64,000 bases of DNA from CAZMGV01 sp964621525 [NCBI: uncultured bacterium]. GTDB lineage: Bacteria > JAGRBM01. Positions 17,277 through 25,329 of this stretch are shown here, one piece after another (the stretch's first letter is position 1; the number at the start of each line of letters is the position of its first letter). A program made the position numbers and the translations under genes. The notes under the pieces were generated by a model. The model searched no databases and was not told the origin of the DNA. It was given only the letters and a program-made list of their open reading frames with translations. The stretch lies in NCBI GenBank assembly GCA_964621525.1, contig CAZUMS010000003.1, positions 120,141 to 184,140 on the forward strand. The letters are read 5' to 3'.

Positions 17277-17717
17277 CTACTGGGGCATCACGGTCTGGAG
17301 CTGCATGAGCAGGCTCATGTCGCCCGTGACGACCATCTGGCCGCTCATGAAGAGCTGCTGCGGGGGCATCGAGCCGTCCTGCATGCCCTTCCAGTTCTCA
17401 TAGGAAAGCTGGATCGTGGCCGAGGCATCGGGCTTGTCGCCGGCTTCCACGCGGAACGTGCCGTCGCCCGGGAACACCATCGCCCACTTGCCACCGCCCT
17501 CTCCGGTGATGTCCCAGAGGAGCGAGCCGTTCACGGACATGAGGGCGTCCTTCACTTCGGCGCCGCGCTTCTCGAACATGTAGGGCATGATCACTTCGTA
17601 GGACTGCTTGGGGCTTGCGTTCTTCGTGGCTTCACGAAGGGCCTTGTTGTCGTTGGCGGGGATCTTGGCGAGCTCCGCCTTCACCTGGTCGTTCGACATA
17701 TCGGGGGTAATGGCCAT
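17277..17717 (-). CDS. SCP2 sterol/lipid-transfer domain protein
   Basis: The 146-residue protein has an SCP2 domain, seen in the central G-S-L-L-W-D-I-T strand, W-x-M-V-F, and the C-terminal L-F-M-S-G-Q-M-V-V-T-G-D-M-S-L-x-M-Q-L segment. SCP2 domains bind fatty acyl-CoA, sterols or other lipids in a hydrophobic tunnel. In bacteria they often accompany acyl-CoA enzymes, as here. I prefer ATG 17717 because AAGGA lies about nine bases upstream, while ATG 17726 abuts the same site. It follows the acyl-CoA dehydrogenase gene by about 90 bases on the same strand, with a hairpin between them, and is closed by a strong terminator. Confidence 0.8.
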   Translation of the reverse strand: MAITPDMSNDQVKAELAKIPANDNKALREATKNASPKQSYEVIMPYMFEKRGAEVKDALMSVNGSLLWDITGEGGGKWAMVFPGDGTFRVEAGDKPDASATIQLSYENWKGMQDGSMPPQQLFMSGQMVVTGDMSLLMQLQTVMPQ

Positions 17718-17771
17718 GGGGTACATTCCTTCCTGTTAAGGATTTATTTGGGTTGGACTTTCTATCTCTGT

Positions 17772-17796
17772 CCCGGGGTTTTTGCAAAACTCCGGG
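17772..17796 (-). promoter_or_regulatory. Intercistronic hairpin
   Basis: CCCGG and CCGGG flank GTTTT and AAAAC to form an interrupted 10-bp stem in the gap between the acyl-CoA dehydrogenase and SCP2 genes. On the minus strand no T-run follows, so it is not a standard terminator for these genes; mRNA processing, partial attenuation or stabilisation is possible. On the plus strand TTTTT does follow. Confidence 0.35.
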
Positions 17797-17808
17797 TTTT
17801 TCAGCCGT

Positions 17809-19065
17809 TTACTTGCCGAGACCGAGCTCCGCCCGGGCCGCGGTCAGGTAGTTGATGTGAGTCGTGCCGGCGCCGAGCTCGAGGAGCTTCGAGTCGCGGG
17901 CGAGCTTCTCGATGTGGTACTCCTCCATGTAGCCGTAGCCGCCGTGGAGCTGGATCGCCTTGAGGGCCACGTCCACGCACATCTGCGAGCAGTAGGCCTT
18001 GGAGGCGTTGATGAACGCCACGTCGCGGATGCCCTTCTTCTGCATCCAGGCGGTGCGGTAGACGATGTTCTCCACGTTCTTCATCTTCACGTACATGTCG
18101 GCAATATCGAGCTGCACGGCCTGAAACTCGCCCACCATGCGGCCGAACTGCTTGCGCTCCTGCACGTACTTCACGCTGCGCTCGTAGCACTCCTCGATGA
18201 TGCCAAGCGCCATCGCCGGGATGCCCGACCGCTCGTTGCCGAGAGATTCCTTCGTATCGGCGCGGCCTTCGGCGGTTTTCTCCTTGCCGCCGAGCAGGTT
18301 CGCCTTCGGGACGCGGACGTTGTCGAAGAACAGCTCGCTCGTCGGGGAGTCGCGCATGCCCATCTTCTTGAACGGCTTGCCCTGCGAGAAGCCGGGCATT
18401 CCTTTCTCGAGGATGAACGTGTTGACCGGCTGTTCGGCGATCGGCTGTCCGCGGTCGATCTTCGCATAGACGACGAAGACGTCGGCGCACGGGCCGTTCG
18501 TGATAAAGGTCTTCTGGCCGTTCAGGACGTAGTAGTCGCCGTCCGGCTTCGCGCTGGAGCGCATGGAACCGAAGGCGTCGGAGCCGGCGCCCGGTTCGGT
18601 GAGACACCAGGAGCCGACCTTTTCCATGGTCGCCATCGGGATGCCGTACTTCTCGACCTGGTCGGCATTGCCCTTGGAGATGATCGCGCCGCCGGCGAGA
18701 CCCATCGACACGCCCCAGCTCATGGCGAAGCCCGGCGAAACGCGGGAGAGTTCCTTCACGACGATCATCATCATCATCGGATCGCCGCCGCCGTCGCCCA
18801 TCAGCTCCGACATGGCGGAGTTCGCAGCCTCGTTCTTCTTCTCCGCGGCGGCTCCGGATTCGGCCTCGCGGAGCTTCTTCACGCGCTTCTGAAGCGCCAT
18901 CTTCGACATGGCGTCGAGACCGAACTGCTTCATCATGCCGCGCATGAGGTCGTAGGGGAGCATCTCCCCTTCTTCGAGCTTCGAAATGTTCGGACGCAGG
19001 TTCTTGTCGCACCACTGGCGAATCATCTGCTGCGTCATCTTGTGCATCTCGTTCAGTTCAAACAC
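17809..19065 (-). CDS. Acyl-CoA dehydrogenase
   Basis: The 418-residue flavoenzyme should oxidise acyl-CoA to the 2-enoyl-CoA in beta-oxidation or a related pathway. The flavin-binding loop C-L-T-E-P-G-A-G-S-D is near residues 154-163 and V-L-N-G-Q-K-T-F-I-T-N-G near 180-191. The position of the short/medium-chain catalytic Glu is Ala (L-G-A-G-T), while L-G-N-E-R puts Glu278 where isovaleryl-CoA and long-chain dehydrogenases have their base. About 35 extra charged residues (roughly 58-95) interrupt the N-terminal helical domain. GTG is the start, with AAGGAG upstream. It heads a two-gene unit with SCP2 and is divergent from the acyl-CoA synthetase. Confidence 0.85.
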   Translation of the reverse strand: MFELNEMHKMTQQMIRQWCDKNLRPNISKLEEGEMLPYDLMRGMMKQFGLDAMSKMALQKRVKKLREAESGAAAEKKNEAANSAMSELMGDGGGDPMMMMIVVKELSRVSPGFAMSWGVSMGLAGGAIISKGNADQVEKYGIPMATMEKVGSWCLTEPGAGSDAFGSMRSSAKPDGDYYVLNGQKTFITNGPCADVFVVYAKIDRGQPIAEQPVNTFILEKGMPGFSQGKPFKKMGMRDSPTSELFFDNVRVPKANLLGGKEKTAEGRADTKESLGNERSGIPAMALGIIEECYERSVKYVQERKQFGRMVGEFQAVQLDIADMYVKMKNVENIVYRTAWMQKKGIRDVAFINASKAYCSQMCVDVALKAIQLHGGYGYMEEYHIEKLARDSKLLELGAGTTHINYLTAARAELGLGK

Positions 19066-19228
19066 GGGCGGTACTCCTTAGGCGGCTGGCGCGGGCTGCG
19101 CCTCCGCAGAACGGGTTGTGACGGCCGGTAATAACAGGAAGCCGGACCCCTCCGGCCGCCGCCGGGGCCTTGTGCAAGGCGGGCCCGGCGGGTGTTCCCG
19201 ATCCATCCGGACACCGGTTTGCCACGAT

Positions 19229-19244
19229 TTGACTGACGAGTCAA
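19229..19244. promoter_or_regulatory. Palindromic operator in the divergent lipid promoter
   Basis: TTGACT-gacg-AGTCAA is a 16-bp perfect inverted repeat in the 315-base gap between the divergent acyl-CoA dehydrogenase and FATP-type synthetase genes. Each arm contains a TTGACT that could serve as a -35 box on its strand. The layout fits a TetR-type operator controlling both genes. The rest of the gap (19066-19380) shows no frame or hairpin of note. Confidence 0.5.
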
Positions 19245-19380
19245 TCATTGGGTTAAGGTGAACTTCCCGGACCAGCGAAGCGGAGACGGCGCAGGAATCC
19301 CATGGGTTCCGTGAGGCCGTCACGAAGGTCCGGGGCGCCGCCTCGCCAGGCGGTTATCCAGACAACGGGGTGGTTGAATT

Positions 19381-21159
19381 ATGGGTCTCATGTCCACGCT
19401 GAAGTTCCTGAACGTCACGGTTCGCAGCATCTATACCGTCGCGGTCACGCTGAAAGACGGTACGAAGCTCTCGGCGGCGAAGCTCGTCGAGGAGACGGCG
19501 GCGAAATCCCCGAACCAGATCTGCGTCAAGTACGAGGACCGCGTCTACACGTACCGGGAGTTCAACGAGGCCTGCAACCGGGCCGCCGACGCGTTCCTGA
19601 AAGACGGCGCCAAGAAGGGCGATGTCGTTGCGCTCCTCATGGACAACCGGCCCGAATACCTGATGACGATGATCGCCCTGAACAAGATCGGCGTCGTCAC
19701 TTCGCTCATCAATACCCACGTCACGGGTGTCCAGCTCGTCCACGCCATCAAAATCTGCAATCCCCGCTGGATCATGGTGGGCAACGAGCACCTCGCGAAC
19801 CTGAAGGAGATCGAGAAGGATCTTCCGAACGGCCTGTCCATGAAGGACGTGCTGATCTGGTCGGATAGCCCGGATGTGCAGGTGCCGTCACAGGCCCGCC
19901 TGTTCAACACGATCCTGAAGCAGTCGGGTACGTCGAACCCGCCGTCCACCGCAGACCAGACAGTGAACGATCCGATGATCTACATGTACACGTCCGGCAC
20001 GACGGGGCTGCCCAAGGCGGCGCTCATCAAGAACCAGCGATTTCTCCGGGCGGCGTTCTCCTTCGGCCGGATACTTTCCAAGCTCCAGCCCACCGACACG
20101 ACCTACCTTGCGCTGCCGCTCTACCATGCGACGGGCGCCGTGGCCGCCTGGGGCGCGGTCGTCGCCACTGGCTCGGCCATCGCCCTCCGGCGCAAGTTCT
20201 CGGCGACCCAGTTCTGGGATGACGTGGTGAAATACGACGCCACGGCGTTCAACTACATCGGCGAAGTCTGCCGCTATCTGCTGCACGCGCCGCCGCATCC
20301 GCTGGAAAAGAAGCACAAGCTCCGGCTCATGATCGGCGCCGGCATGCGCAAGGACGTCTGGATCCCGTTCGTCGAACGGTTCGGCGTGAAGGAAGTGATC
20401 GAGTTCTACGCCGCCACCGAAGGCAACGTCGCCATCATCAACGTGGACGGCGAACCCGGCATGCTCGGCCGGCTCCTGCCGGGCCAGGAAGTCGTGAAGG
20501 TCGATCCCGAGACCGAACTGATCCTGAAGGACGCACAGGGCCGATGCATCCGCGCGCAGGCCGGCGAACAGGGAATCCTCATCGGGCAGATGAATAACGT
20601 GAACCGGTTCGACGGCTACCTCGACAAGTCCAAGACCGAGGAAAAGATCATCCGTAACGCCTTCGGCGACGGCAAGGACTACTTCAACACGGGCGACCTC
20701 GTAAACCTGCACAAGGGGAAGAAGGTCTCCTTCGCCGACCGCCTCGGCGACACCTTCCGGTGGAAGGGCGAGAACGTCTCGACGAACGAGGTGTCCATCG
20801 TCCTGAACCAGTACCCGGGCGTGATCGAGACGAACGTCTACGGCGTCGAGGTGCCCGGAGCCGAAGGCCGGGCCGGCATGGCGGCTGTGGTGGTCAACGA
20901 GAAGTTCGACGTCGCCCAGTTCGGGGCGCACGTGGGCGAAAACCTGCCGAAATACTCGATCCCCTACTTCATCCGCCTCCAGAAGCAGCTCGAGCTCACG
21001 GGATCGTTCAAGTACGTCAAAACCCACCTGAAGAAGGAAGGGTTCGACCCGGCCAAAGTGAAGGAGCCAGTCTATTTCTTCGACTCGGTGGCGAAGAAAT
21101 ACGTCGAGGTGACTCCGGACCTGTTCGAGCGCATCAACCGCGGCGAAGTCGCGGTGTGA
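19381..21159 (+). CDS. FATP-type (very-)long-chain acyl-CoA synthetase
   Basis: This 592-residue AMP-forming synthetase activates fatty acids to acyl-CoA. The P-loop-like Y-T-S-G-T-T-G-L-P-K is near residue 202. F-Y-A-A-T-E-G-N, together with D-R-L-G-D-T-F-R-W-K-G-E-N-V-S-T-N-E-V near residue 450, is the signature of the fatty acid transport protein (SLC27/FATP) branch, which couples uptake to activation of long or very long chains. A moderately hydrophobic N-terminal stretch may associate with the membrane. ATG 19381 lacks an obvious ribosome-binding site, and ATG 19390 is an alternative. It pairs by divergent promoter with the acyl-CoA dehydrogenase/SCP2 unit. Confidence 0.88.
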   Translation: MGLMSTLKFLNVTVRSIYTVAVTLKDGTKLSAAKLVEETAAKSPNQICVKYEDRVYTYREFNEACNRAADAFLKDGAKKGDVVALLMDNRPEYLMTMIALNKIGVVTSLINTHVTGVQLVHAIKICNPRWIMVGNEHLANLKEIEKDLPNGLSMKDVLIWSDSPDVQVPSQARLFNTILKQSGTSNPPSTADQTVNDPMIYMYTSGTTGLPKAALIKNQRFLRAAFSFGRILSKLQPTDTTYLALPLYHATGAVAAWGAVVATGSAIALRRKFSATQFWDDVVKYDATAFNYIGEVCRYLLHAPPHPLEKKHKLRLMIGAGMRKDVWIPFVERFGVKEVIEFYAATEGNVAIINVDGEPGMLGRLLPGQEVVKVDPETELILKDAQGRCIRAQAGEQGILIGQMNNVNRFDGYLDKSKTEEKIIRNAFGDGKDYFNTGDLVNLHKGKKVSFADRLGDTFRWKGENVSTNEVSIVLNQYPGVIETNVYGVEVPGAEGRAGMAAVVVNEKFDVAQFGAHVGENLPKYSIPYFIRLQKQLELTGSFKYVKTHLKKEGFDPAKVKEPVYFFDSVAKKYVEVTPDLFERINRGEVAV

Positions 21160-21166
21160 ACCGGAC

Positions 21167-22459
21167 TCAGTTGACCGGGGTCGCGGACTTCACCTTAGGG
21201 CGTTTCAGCCAGGCGGCGTAGTAGCCGCTTCCGCCGCCTTCCGGGAACCGGGGCGGCAGGAGCACCTGCGCGCCGAAGGAATACCACTGGGCCTTGAGGT
21301 CCTCCCACCGGTTCAGCTCGAAGCCGCTGCACGGGCTGCACCCCGGTGTTTCCTCCGGCGGGTCGGGCAGCGTCTTGTTATCGGTATAGAAAGCCGAGGG
21401 GCTGAGCTTGAGCGCCTTGTCGTAGTTGACGAACACCACCTCGGTGAGGCCCTGTCCGGTCATCAGCAGCCAGGGCTCACTCCCCATGTCAACCAGCACC
21501 GGGCCCTGGGTCGAGTTCCCCTCGACCGGGAGCCCCTGCGGCTCGGTCTTGGTCACGAATCTGAGGCCCCGGGTGTCGTTGAGATCCATCATGAACTGCA
21601 CGTCGAGGGATGAGAGGAACAGCGCCGCATGCGCAGGCAGCCGGAACCGCACCTGTGCATCCCATATCCGTTCGTAATGGATGAACTGCACGACGGCGCT
21701 GATCCGGAATCCCGGCACCGGCGCCACCGATAGCGGCAGGTCCCGGACGATCCGTACCGGCCCGGCGCGCACGCCCCGGAGCTCCGATTCGATGTCTTCT
21801 TCGTCCACCCGGATCGTCATCAGGTTGCCGAGGGACCTTGCCTTCATGCGAACCTTGAGCCGGTCGAGCTGGTCGGGTGGCGCCCCCCGGTAATCCCTGA
21901 ACGAGAGCTTGTCGAAGATATGTGGATACTTGAGCGAGTATCCCCACGTATAGGCCGGGGTCACGATCGTGTCGGTGGTCCGGTCGTACCGGAGACCGGT
22001 GGTGGACGGGAGCGTGCCCGCCGGACCGGCCAGCGCGTAGACCTTTTTCACCGGCTGCCCGGTGAAAGCGATTTCCGTCACTTTCCCCTGCGCCCTTGCG
22101 AGCTGCTCGGCCGGGCAGTCGTCCCCGAGATCCCTCGCCATGAGCACGATCTCGTCGTTCTCGTCGATGACTCCAGGGGTTGAGTCCTTCACGGCCTCTC
22201 CCTTGAATACGTTGGGGACGATACGGCCGTCGTCAGTGAATTCGTCGATCTGGAACAGGACCGGCCGGATCCGGCCCTCGGTACAGGAAAGCAGAGATAT
22301 CTCCGCGACGTTGCGTCCCTTCAGTTCCGGAATTTCCGCACCGGTCATGACGACGGGGAAGATGGACTCTTCCGCCTGGGCGGACCTGGCGGGGACCGCA
22401 CCAGACAACAGGACGGCACCTGATATCAGGCTGGCAAGACCGATACGCATCGGATGCAT
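21167..22459 (-). CDS. Exported protein of unknown function
   Basis: The 430-residue protein has a signal peptide ending in A-R-S-A-Q-A near residue 29 and no membrane anchor. The mature part is soluble, rich in beta-strand pattern, with a C-S-P-C motif near residue 385. A pair of halves that mention Asp/Glu-rich strands (D-E-F-T-D-D, D-E-N-D-E) may bind metal. I do not recognise the family; periplasmic or secreted location is the only supported statement. I chose ATG 22459; ATG 22450 also fits, and an in-frame GTG at 22486 would add nine residues before the signal. It converges on the acyl-CoA synthetase gene with a seven-base gap. Confidence 0.65.
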   Translation of the reverse strand: MHPMRIGLASLISGAVLLSGAVPARSAQAEESIFPVVMTGAEIPELKGRNVAEISLLSCTEGRIRPVLFQIDEFTDDGRIVPNVFKGEAVKDSTPGVIDENDEIVLMARDLGDDCPAEQLARAQGKVTEIAFTGQPVKKVYALAGPAGTLPSTTGLRYDRTTDTIVTPAYTWGYSLKYPHIFDKLSFRDYRGAPPDQLDRLKVRMKARSLGNLMTIRVDEEDIESELRGVRAGPVRIVRDLPLSVAPVPGFRISAVVQFIHYERIWDAQVRFRLPAHAALFLSSLDVQFMMDLNDTRGLRFVTKTEPQGLPVEGNSTQGPVLVDMGSEPWLLMTGQGLTEVVFVNYDKALKLSPSAFYTDNKTLPDPPEETPGCSPCSGFELNRWEDLKAQWYSFGAQVLLPPRFPEGGGSGYYAAWLKRPKVKSATPVN

Positions 22460-22553
22460 TTTAGTTGCCGGGCGGGCCGGGCGCACCTTTCACCGGGCCT
22501 ATCCAGCGAATAATCCTCGCCGCCCGGATGAAAAGCGGTCCGCTTTGAATCGG

Positions 22554-22961
22554 TCAGGCGAATTCGTCCTTCAGGCGGTCTGCCTTCCAGACCTTTTTCC
22601 CGGTGGCCTTTTCGAACAACCACACGAACGGCTTGGCGACGATGAACAGCGGTCCCATGACGAGGTGCACGGGATTCCTGAAAAACGCCGGCTGATTTCC
22701 CTCGATGAAATGCCCGATGAACTGGATGATCCAGCCCATGACGAAGAAGACACCGAGCGTCTTCCAGTCGAAATAGTCCCGGGCGAACCACGTATAGAGC
22801 GGCCAGGCGAGGCTGAACACGATCATCGGGATGCCGATATAGTGGGTCGCCTGGTTCCAGGGGTGCTGGTGCTTGAGGCGGTAGACCTCGAGGTAGTTCA
22901 GGCCGCCCCGGTCGATCAGCGCGTCCACTTCCTCGTGCGTGTATTTGGGGGTGAAAGTCAT
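22554..22961 (-). CDS. Mpo1/DUF962-like membrane protein
   Basis: The 135-residue protein matches the DUF962 (Mpo1-like) family. The H-P-W-N-x-x-x-H-Y-I-G-I-P motif is near residues 33-45, about three hydrophobic segments follow, and Q-F-I-G-H-F-I-E-G-N-Q-P-A is near residue 80. The conserved histidines are metal ligands in yeast Mpo1, an iron-dependent dioxygenase that shortens 2-hydroxy fatty acids by alpha-oxidation. Whether bacterial members do the same is not established here. It begins three bases after the stop of the FadR-type regulator on the same strand, so they form one unit and probably respond to a common lipid signal. Confidence 0.8.
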   Translation of the reverse strand: MTFTPKYTHEEVDALIDRGGLNYLEVYRLKHQHPWNQATHYIGIPMIVFSLAWPLYTWFARDYFDWKTLGVFFVMGWIIQFIGHFIEGNQPAFFRNPVHLVMGPLFIVAKPFVWLFEKATGKKVWKADRLKDEFA

Positions 22962-22964
22962 TGC

Positions 22965-23705
22965 TCAGGCTCCTTTCACGGCTTTTCCGGCGGGTTTTCC
23001 GAACGCCCGGAACATCTCCGCGTCGAGTTTCTCGAAATGCGCATAAAGGCGCTTTCGGGCCAGCTCCGGGTCATGACGGGCGATGGCATCGATCACCGAA
23101 TCCCTCGAATCGTTCGTCCAGGCAGGCAGTTTCCAGAGGGACCCGCCGCGCTTTACAAGCGCCCGGTATGCGGGCGAAAAGGAGTTATAGCTCCACTGAA
23201 ACGTGATGCTGCCGGTCAGGCGGATCATCGCTGCGTAGACGGCGTAGTCCGCCTGCTGCTCGGCATCGGCGTCTGAAATCCCACGGACGGCCCCGGCGAG
23301 CGCCTTGAGTTCGCCAATACCTTCAGCTGTGGCCGACTCGGCGGCAGCTGCTGCGGCTTCGGACAGAAGGAGCTGCCGCATCTTCATGGCGTGACGGAGG
23401 GGACGCAGAAGCTGGGCCGTGGGCTCGGAATACTCGGCAAGATACGGAAGCAGTTCGAGCCGGCCGTCGCGGCCGACGTCGGCGATCTCGATGGAGGCTC
23501 CCTGCCGGATGATGAGCAGGCCAGCGGATTCGAGAATGCGGAGCGCCTCGCGGAGCGTGTTGCGGTTGGTGCCGAACCTCAGGGCGAGTTCCCGCTCAGG
23601 CGGAAGTTTCTCGCCGGCCTGCAGCTCACCCTTGAGAATCCGCCGCCGGAGCTGGTCGGCGATCTCGTCGGAAACATTCGTTCTCTGGATGGGTGCAACC
23701 TGCAT
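22965..23705 (-). CDS. FadR-type (GntR/FCD) transcription regulator
   Basis: The 246-residue protein has a GntR winged-helix domain at about residues 8-75 (the pattern L-P-P-E-R-E-L-A followed by R-N-T-L-R-E-A-L-R-x-L) and an all-helical C-terminal ligand domain of the FCD/FadR group. Members bind small acids or acyl-CoA and repress transport or degradation genes. An operator with FadR-like half-sites (23733-23749) overlaps its own predicted -10 box 27 bases upstream, so autoregulation is likely. The next gene is Mpo1-like, three bases away. Acyl-CoA is the most natural effector from context, but that is inference. Confidence 0.85.
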   Translation of the reverse strand: MQVAPIQRTNVSDEIADQLRRRILKGELQAGEKLPPERELALRFGTNRNTLREALRILESAGLLIIRQGASIEIADVGRDGRLELLPYLAEYSEPTAQLLRPLRHAMKMRQLLLSEAAAAAAESATAEGIGELKALAGAVRGISDADAEQQADYAVYAAMIRLTGSITFQWSYNSFSPAYRALVKRGGSLWKLPAWTNDSRDSVIDAIARHDPELARKRLYAHFEKLDAEMFRAFGKPAGKAVKGA

Positions 23706-23732
23706 CGGGTCCGTCCGGGCGGGAACCCCGCC

Positions 23733-23774
23733 AACTGGTTAAACCAGTTAACCAGATAGCTCGTGCCCTGTCAA
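23733..23774 (-). promoter_or_regulatory. FadR-like operator over the regulator promoter
   Basis: AACTGGTT-a-AACCAGTT (23733-23749) is a perfect 8-bp inverted repeat, and a third half-site AACCAG follows at 23750-23755. CTGGT-N3-ACCAG has the same half-sites and spacing as known E. coli FadR sites such as the one at fadB. On the minus strand TTGACA (23774-23769) and TTAACT (23751-23746) are spaced by 17 bases, placing the -10 box inside the operator. Confidence 0.6.
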
Positions 23775-23870
23775 GAAGAGCCGTTCGACACCGGGGGCCC
23801 CTCCAATTAAAGTGCGCCGCTCGGGCGGACCCCAACAGGCGTCTGCACCGCCAGTAACTATGGAGAATCC

Positions 23871-24809
23871 ATGATGGTTTCCCGATTCCGACCGGCCCTC
23901 GCCTTCTTCGCCGCGGCCTCGCTGGCATTGCTGCCCGGCTGTCTCGGCCTGTTCTTTCAGCCGGCTCCCGAGCCGGACTATTCAACCGAAGGTGTCCAGC
24001 TCCTGCCCGCCGCCAACACGGTGAGCGGTCTCAAGGCCTCGGACATCTGCCAGATCGACGCCTCGAAGACCCCGCCCGCGGGCATCGCTTTCCATACGGA
24101 TACGATTCGCGACCTTGCCCAGAAGCAGAAGAGTGCCGTCGTGAACATCTACGTGGAAACCGCGACCCCGGTCAGGACGCAGATCCTGTTCCTTCCCGTC
24201 CCCGGCGTGCCCACGTTCGACCTGCCGGGCGAATCGCTCGGGAGCGGCGTCATCTGCTCGAAGTCAGGCTTCATGCTGACGAACGCCCACGTCGTGGCCC
24301 GAGCCGACAAGGTGAAGGCCAAGACCGAGGACGGCAAGCTCCATGACCTCGAGATCGTCGCCGTGGACCGAAAGCACGATCTTGCGCTTCTTCGCGTAAC
24401 CCCGGCCGGCGAATTCCCAGCGGCAACCTTTGCCGAGGCCTCGCGCCTCGCCGAGGGCGACTGGGTCATTGCCATCGGCAACCCGCTCGGGCTCACCCAC
24501 TCGGTCTCCCACGGCATCGTATCGCAGCGCAGCCGCTCGATCTCGGATCTCACGCGCGGCCGCTCCCGGAGCGGCTCGGCTTCGGAGGGGGACGACGACA
24601 TTCTTTTTCTCCAGAGCGATACCCCGATCAACCCCGGCAACTCGGGAGGCCCCCTGTTCGACATCACCGGACGGGTCGTCGGGATCAACACCCTGATCGC
24701 CCGCAACGCCCAGGGAATCAGCTTTACGATTCCGACGGAACGGGTGAGAATGTTTCTGGACCAGGTGGGAGAACTCGCCACCCGGCGTTATCCCGCCGTG
24801 CGCCGCTGA
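23871..24809 (+). CDS. HtrA-like trypsin-fold protease, lipoprotein
   Basis: The 312-residue protein carries a lipobox (L-P-G-C, Cys24) and a trypsin-like domain with the full triad: His140 in T-N-A-H-V-V, Asp170 in K-H-D-L-A-L-L and Ser258 in N-P-G-N-S-G-G-P-L. It ends shortly after the protease domain, so it lacks the PDZ domains of DegP/DegS. It should work in the periplasm, tethered to a membrane, in protein quality control or signalling. GGAG lies five to eight bases before two adjacent ATG codons. It is followed after 24 bases by the FHA gene on the same strand. Confidence 0.85.
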   Translation: MMVSRFRPALAFFAAASLALLPGCLGLFFQPAPEPDYSTEGVQLLPAANTVSGLKASDICQIDASKTPPAGIAFHTDTIRDLAQKQKSAVVNIYVETATPVRTQILFLPVPGVPTFDLPGESLGSGVICSKSGFMLTNAHVVARADKVKAKTEDGKLHDLEIVAVDRKHDLALLRVTPAGEFPAATFAEASRLAEGDWVIAIGNPLGLTHSVSHGIVSQRSRSISDLTRGRSRSGSASEGDDDILFLQSDTPINPGNSGGPLFDITGRVVGINTLIARNAQGISFTIPTERVRMFLDQVGELATRRYPAVRR

Positions 24810-24833
24810 GCCTCGCCCGTCCGAAGGACTGAC

Positions 24834-25322
24834 GTGACGCCATCCACTCCGGTACCCCGGGAACTCATACTGCGGCTCCTCACCGGAGCCGACCAGGGCC
24901 GCGTGATCGAACTGCACCAGGGCGAATGTGTGGTCGTGGGCCGGGAGTATTCAGCCGAGCACACCGTCGAGGTCACCGCCGTCCGGGCGATCCGCCCCGG
25001 AGGCCGCGCGCAGCTCCCCAGGCCCATCATCCAGCGCGCCGAGGAACTGCTGTCCAAACGCGAGCGTGATCCCGAGTCGACCGCACCCCGTTTCCCGCCG
25101 AGCCTCGATACCTACCGCCGCCGCGACGACATCCGGGTCCAGGACCAGACCGTCTCCCGCCTCCATGCGCTGATCTATCTGGACGACCGGGGAGCCGGCG
25201 TCATCGATCTCGGTTCCACCAACGGTACCGAGGTGAACTCGCGCAACGGCGCCCATCATCCGGTACGAAACGGCGACCGGCTGCGCCTGGGCGATCTCGA
25301 AATGTCCGTCGAGGGGCTCTGA
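24834..25322 (+). CDS. FHA domain protein
   Basis: The 162-residue protein has a forkhead-associated domain, a phosphothreonine-binding beta sandwich. The key residues are visible: G-R at 36-37, S-R-x-H at 108-111 and S-T-N-G-T near 128-132. Between the GR and SRxH elements lies an insertion of about 50 residues, much of it charged or Pro-rich, where typical domains have only a short loop. The start is GTG. It sits after the HtrA-like lipoprotein and stops seven bases before the convergent CarH-type gene. No Ser/Thr kinase gene is in the window, so its partner is unknown. Confidence 0.8.
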   Translation: MTPSTPVPRELILRLLTGADQGRVIELHQGECVVVGREYSAEHTVEVTAVRAIRPGGRAQLPRPIIQRAEELLSKRERDPESTAPRFPPSLDTYRRRDDIRVQDQTVSRLHALIYLDDRGAGVIDLGSTNGTEVNSRNGAHHPVRNGDRLRLGDLEMSVEGL

Positions 25323-25329
25323 GCTCCCT

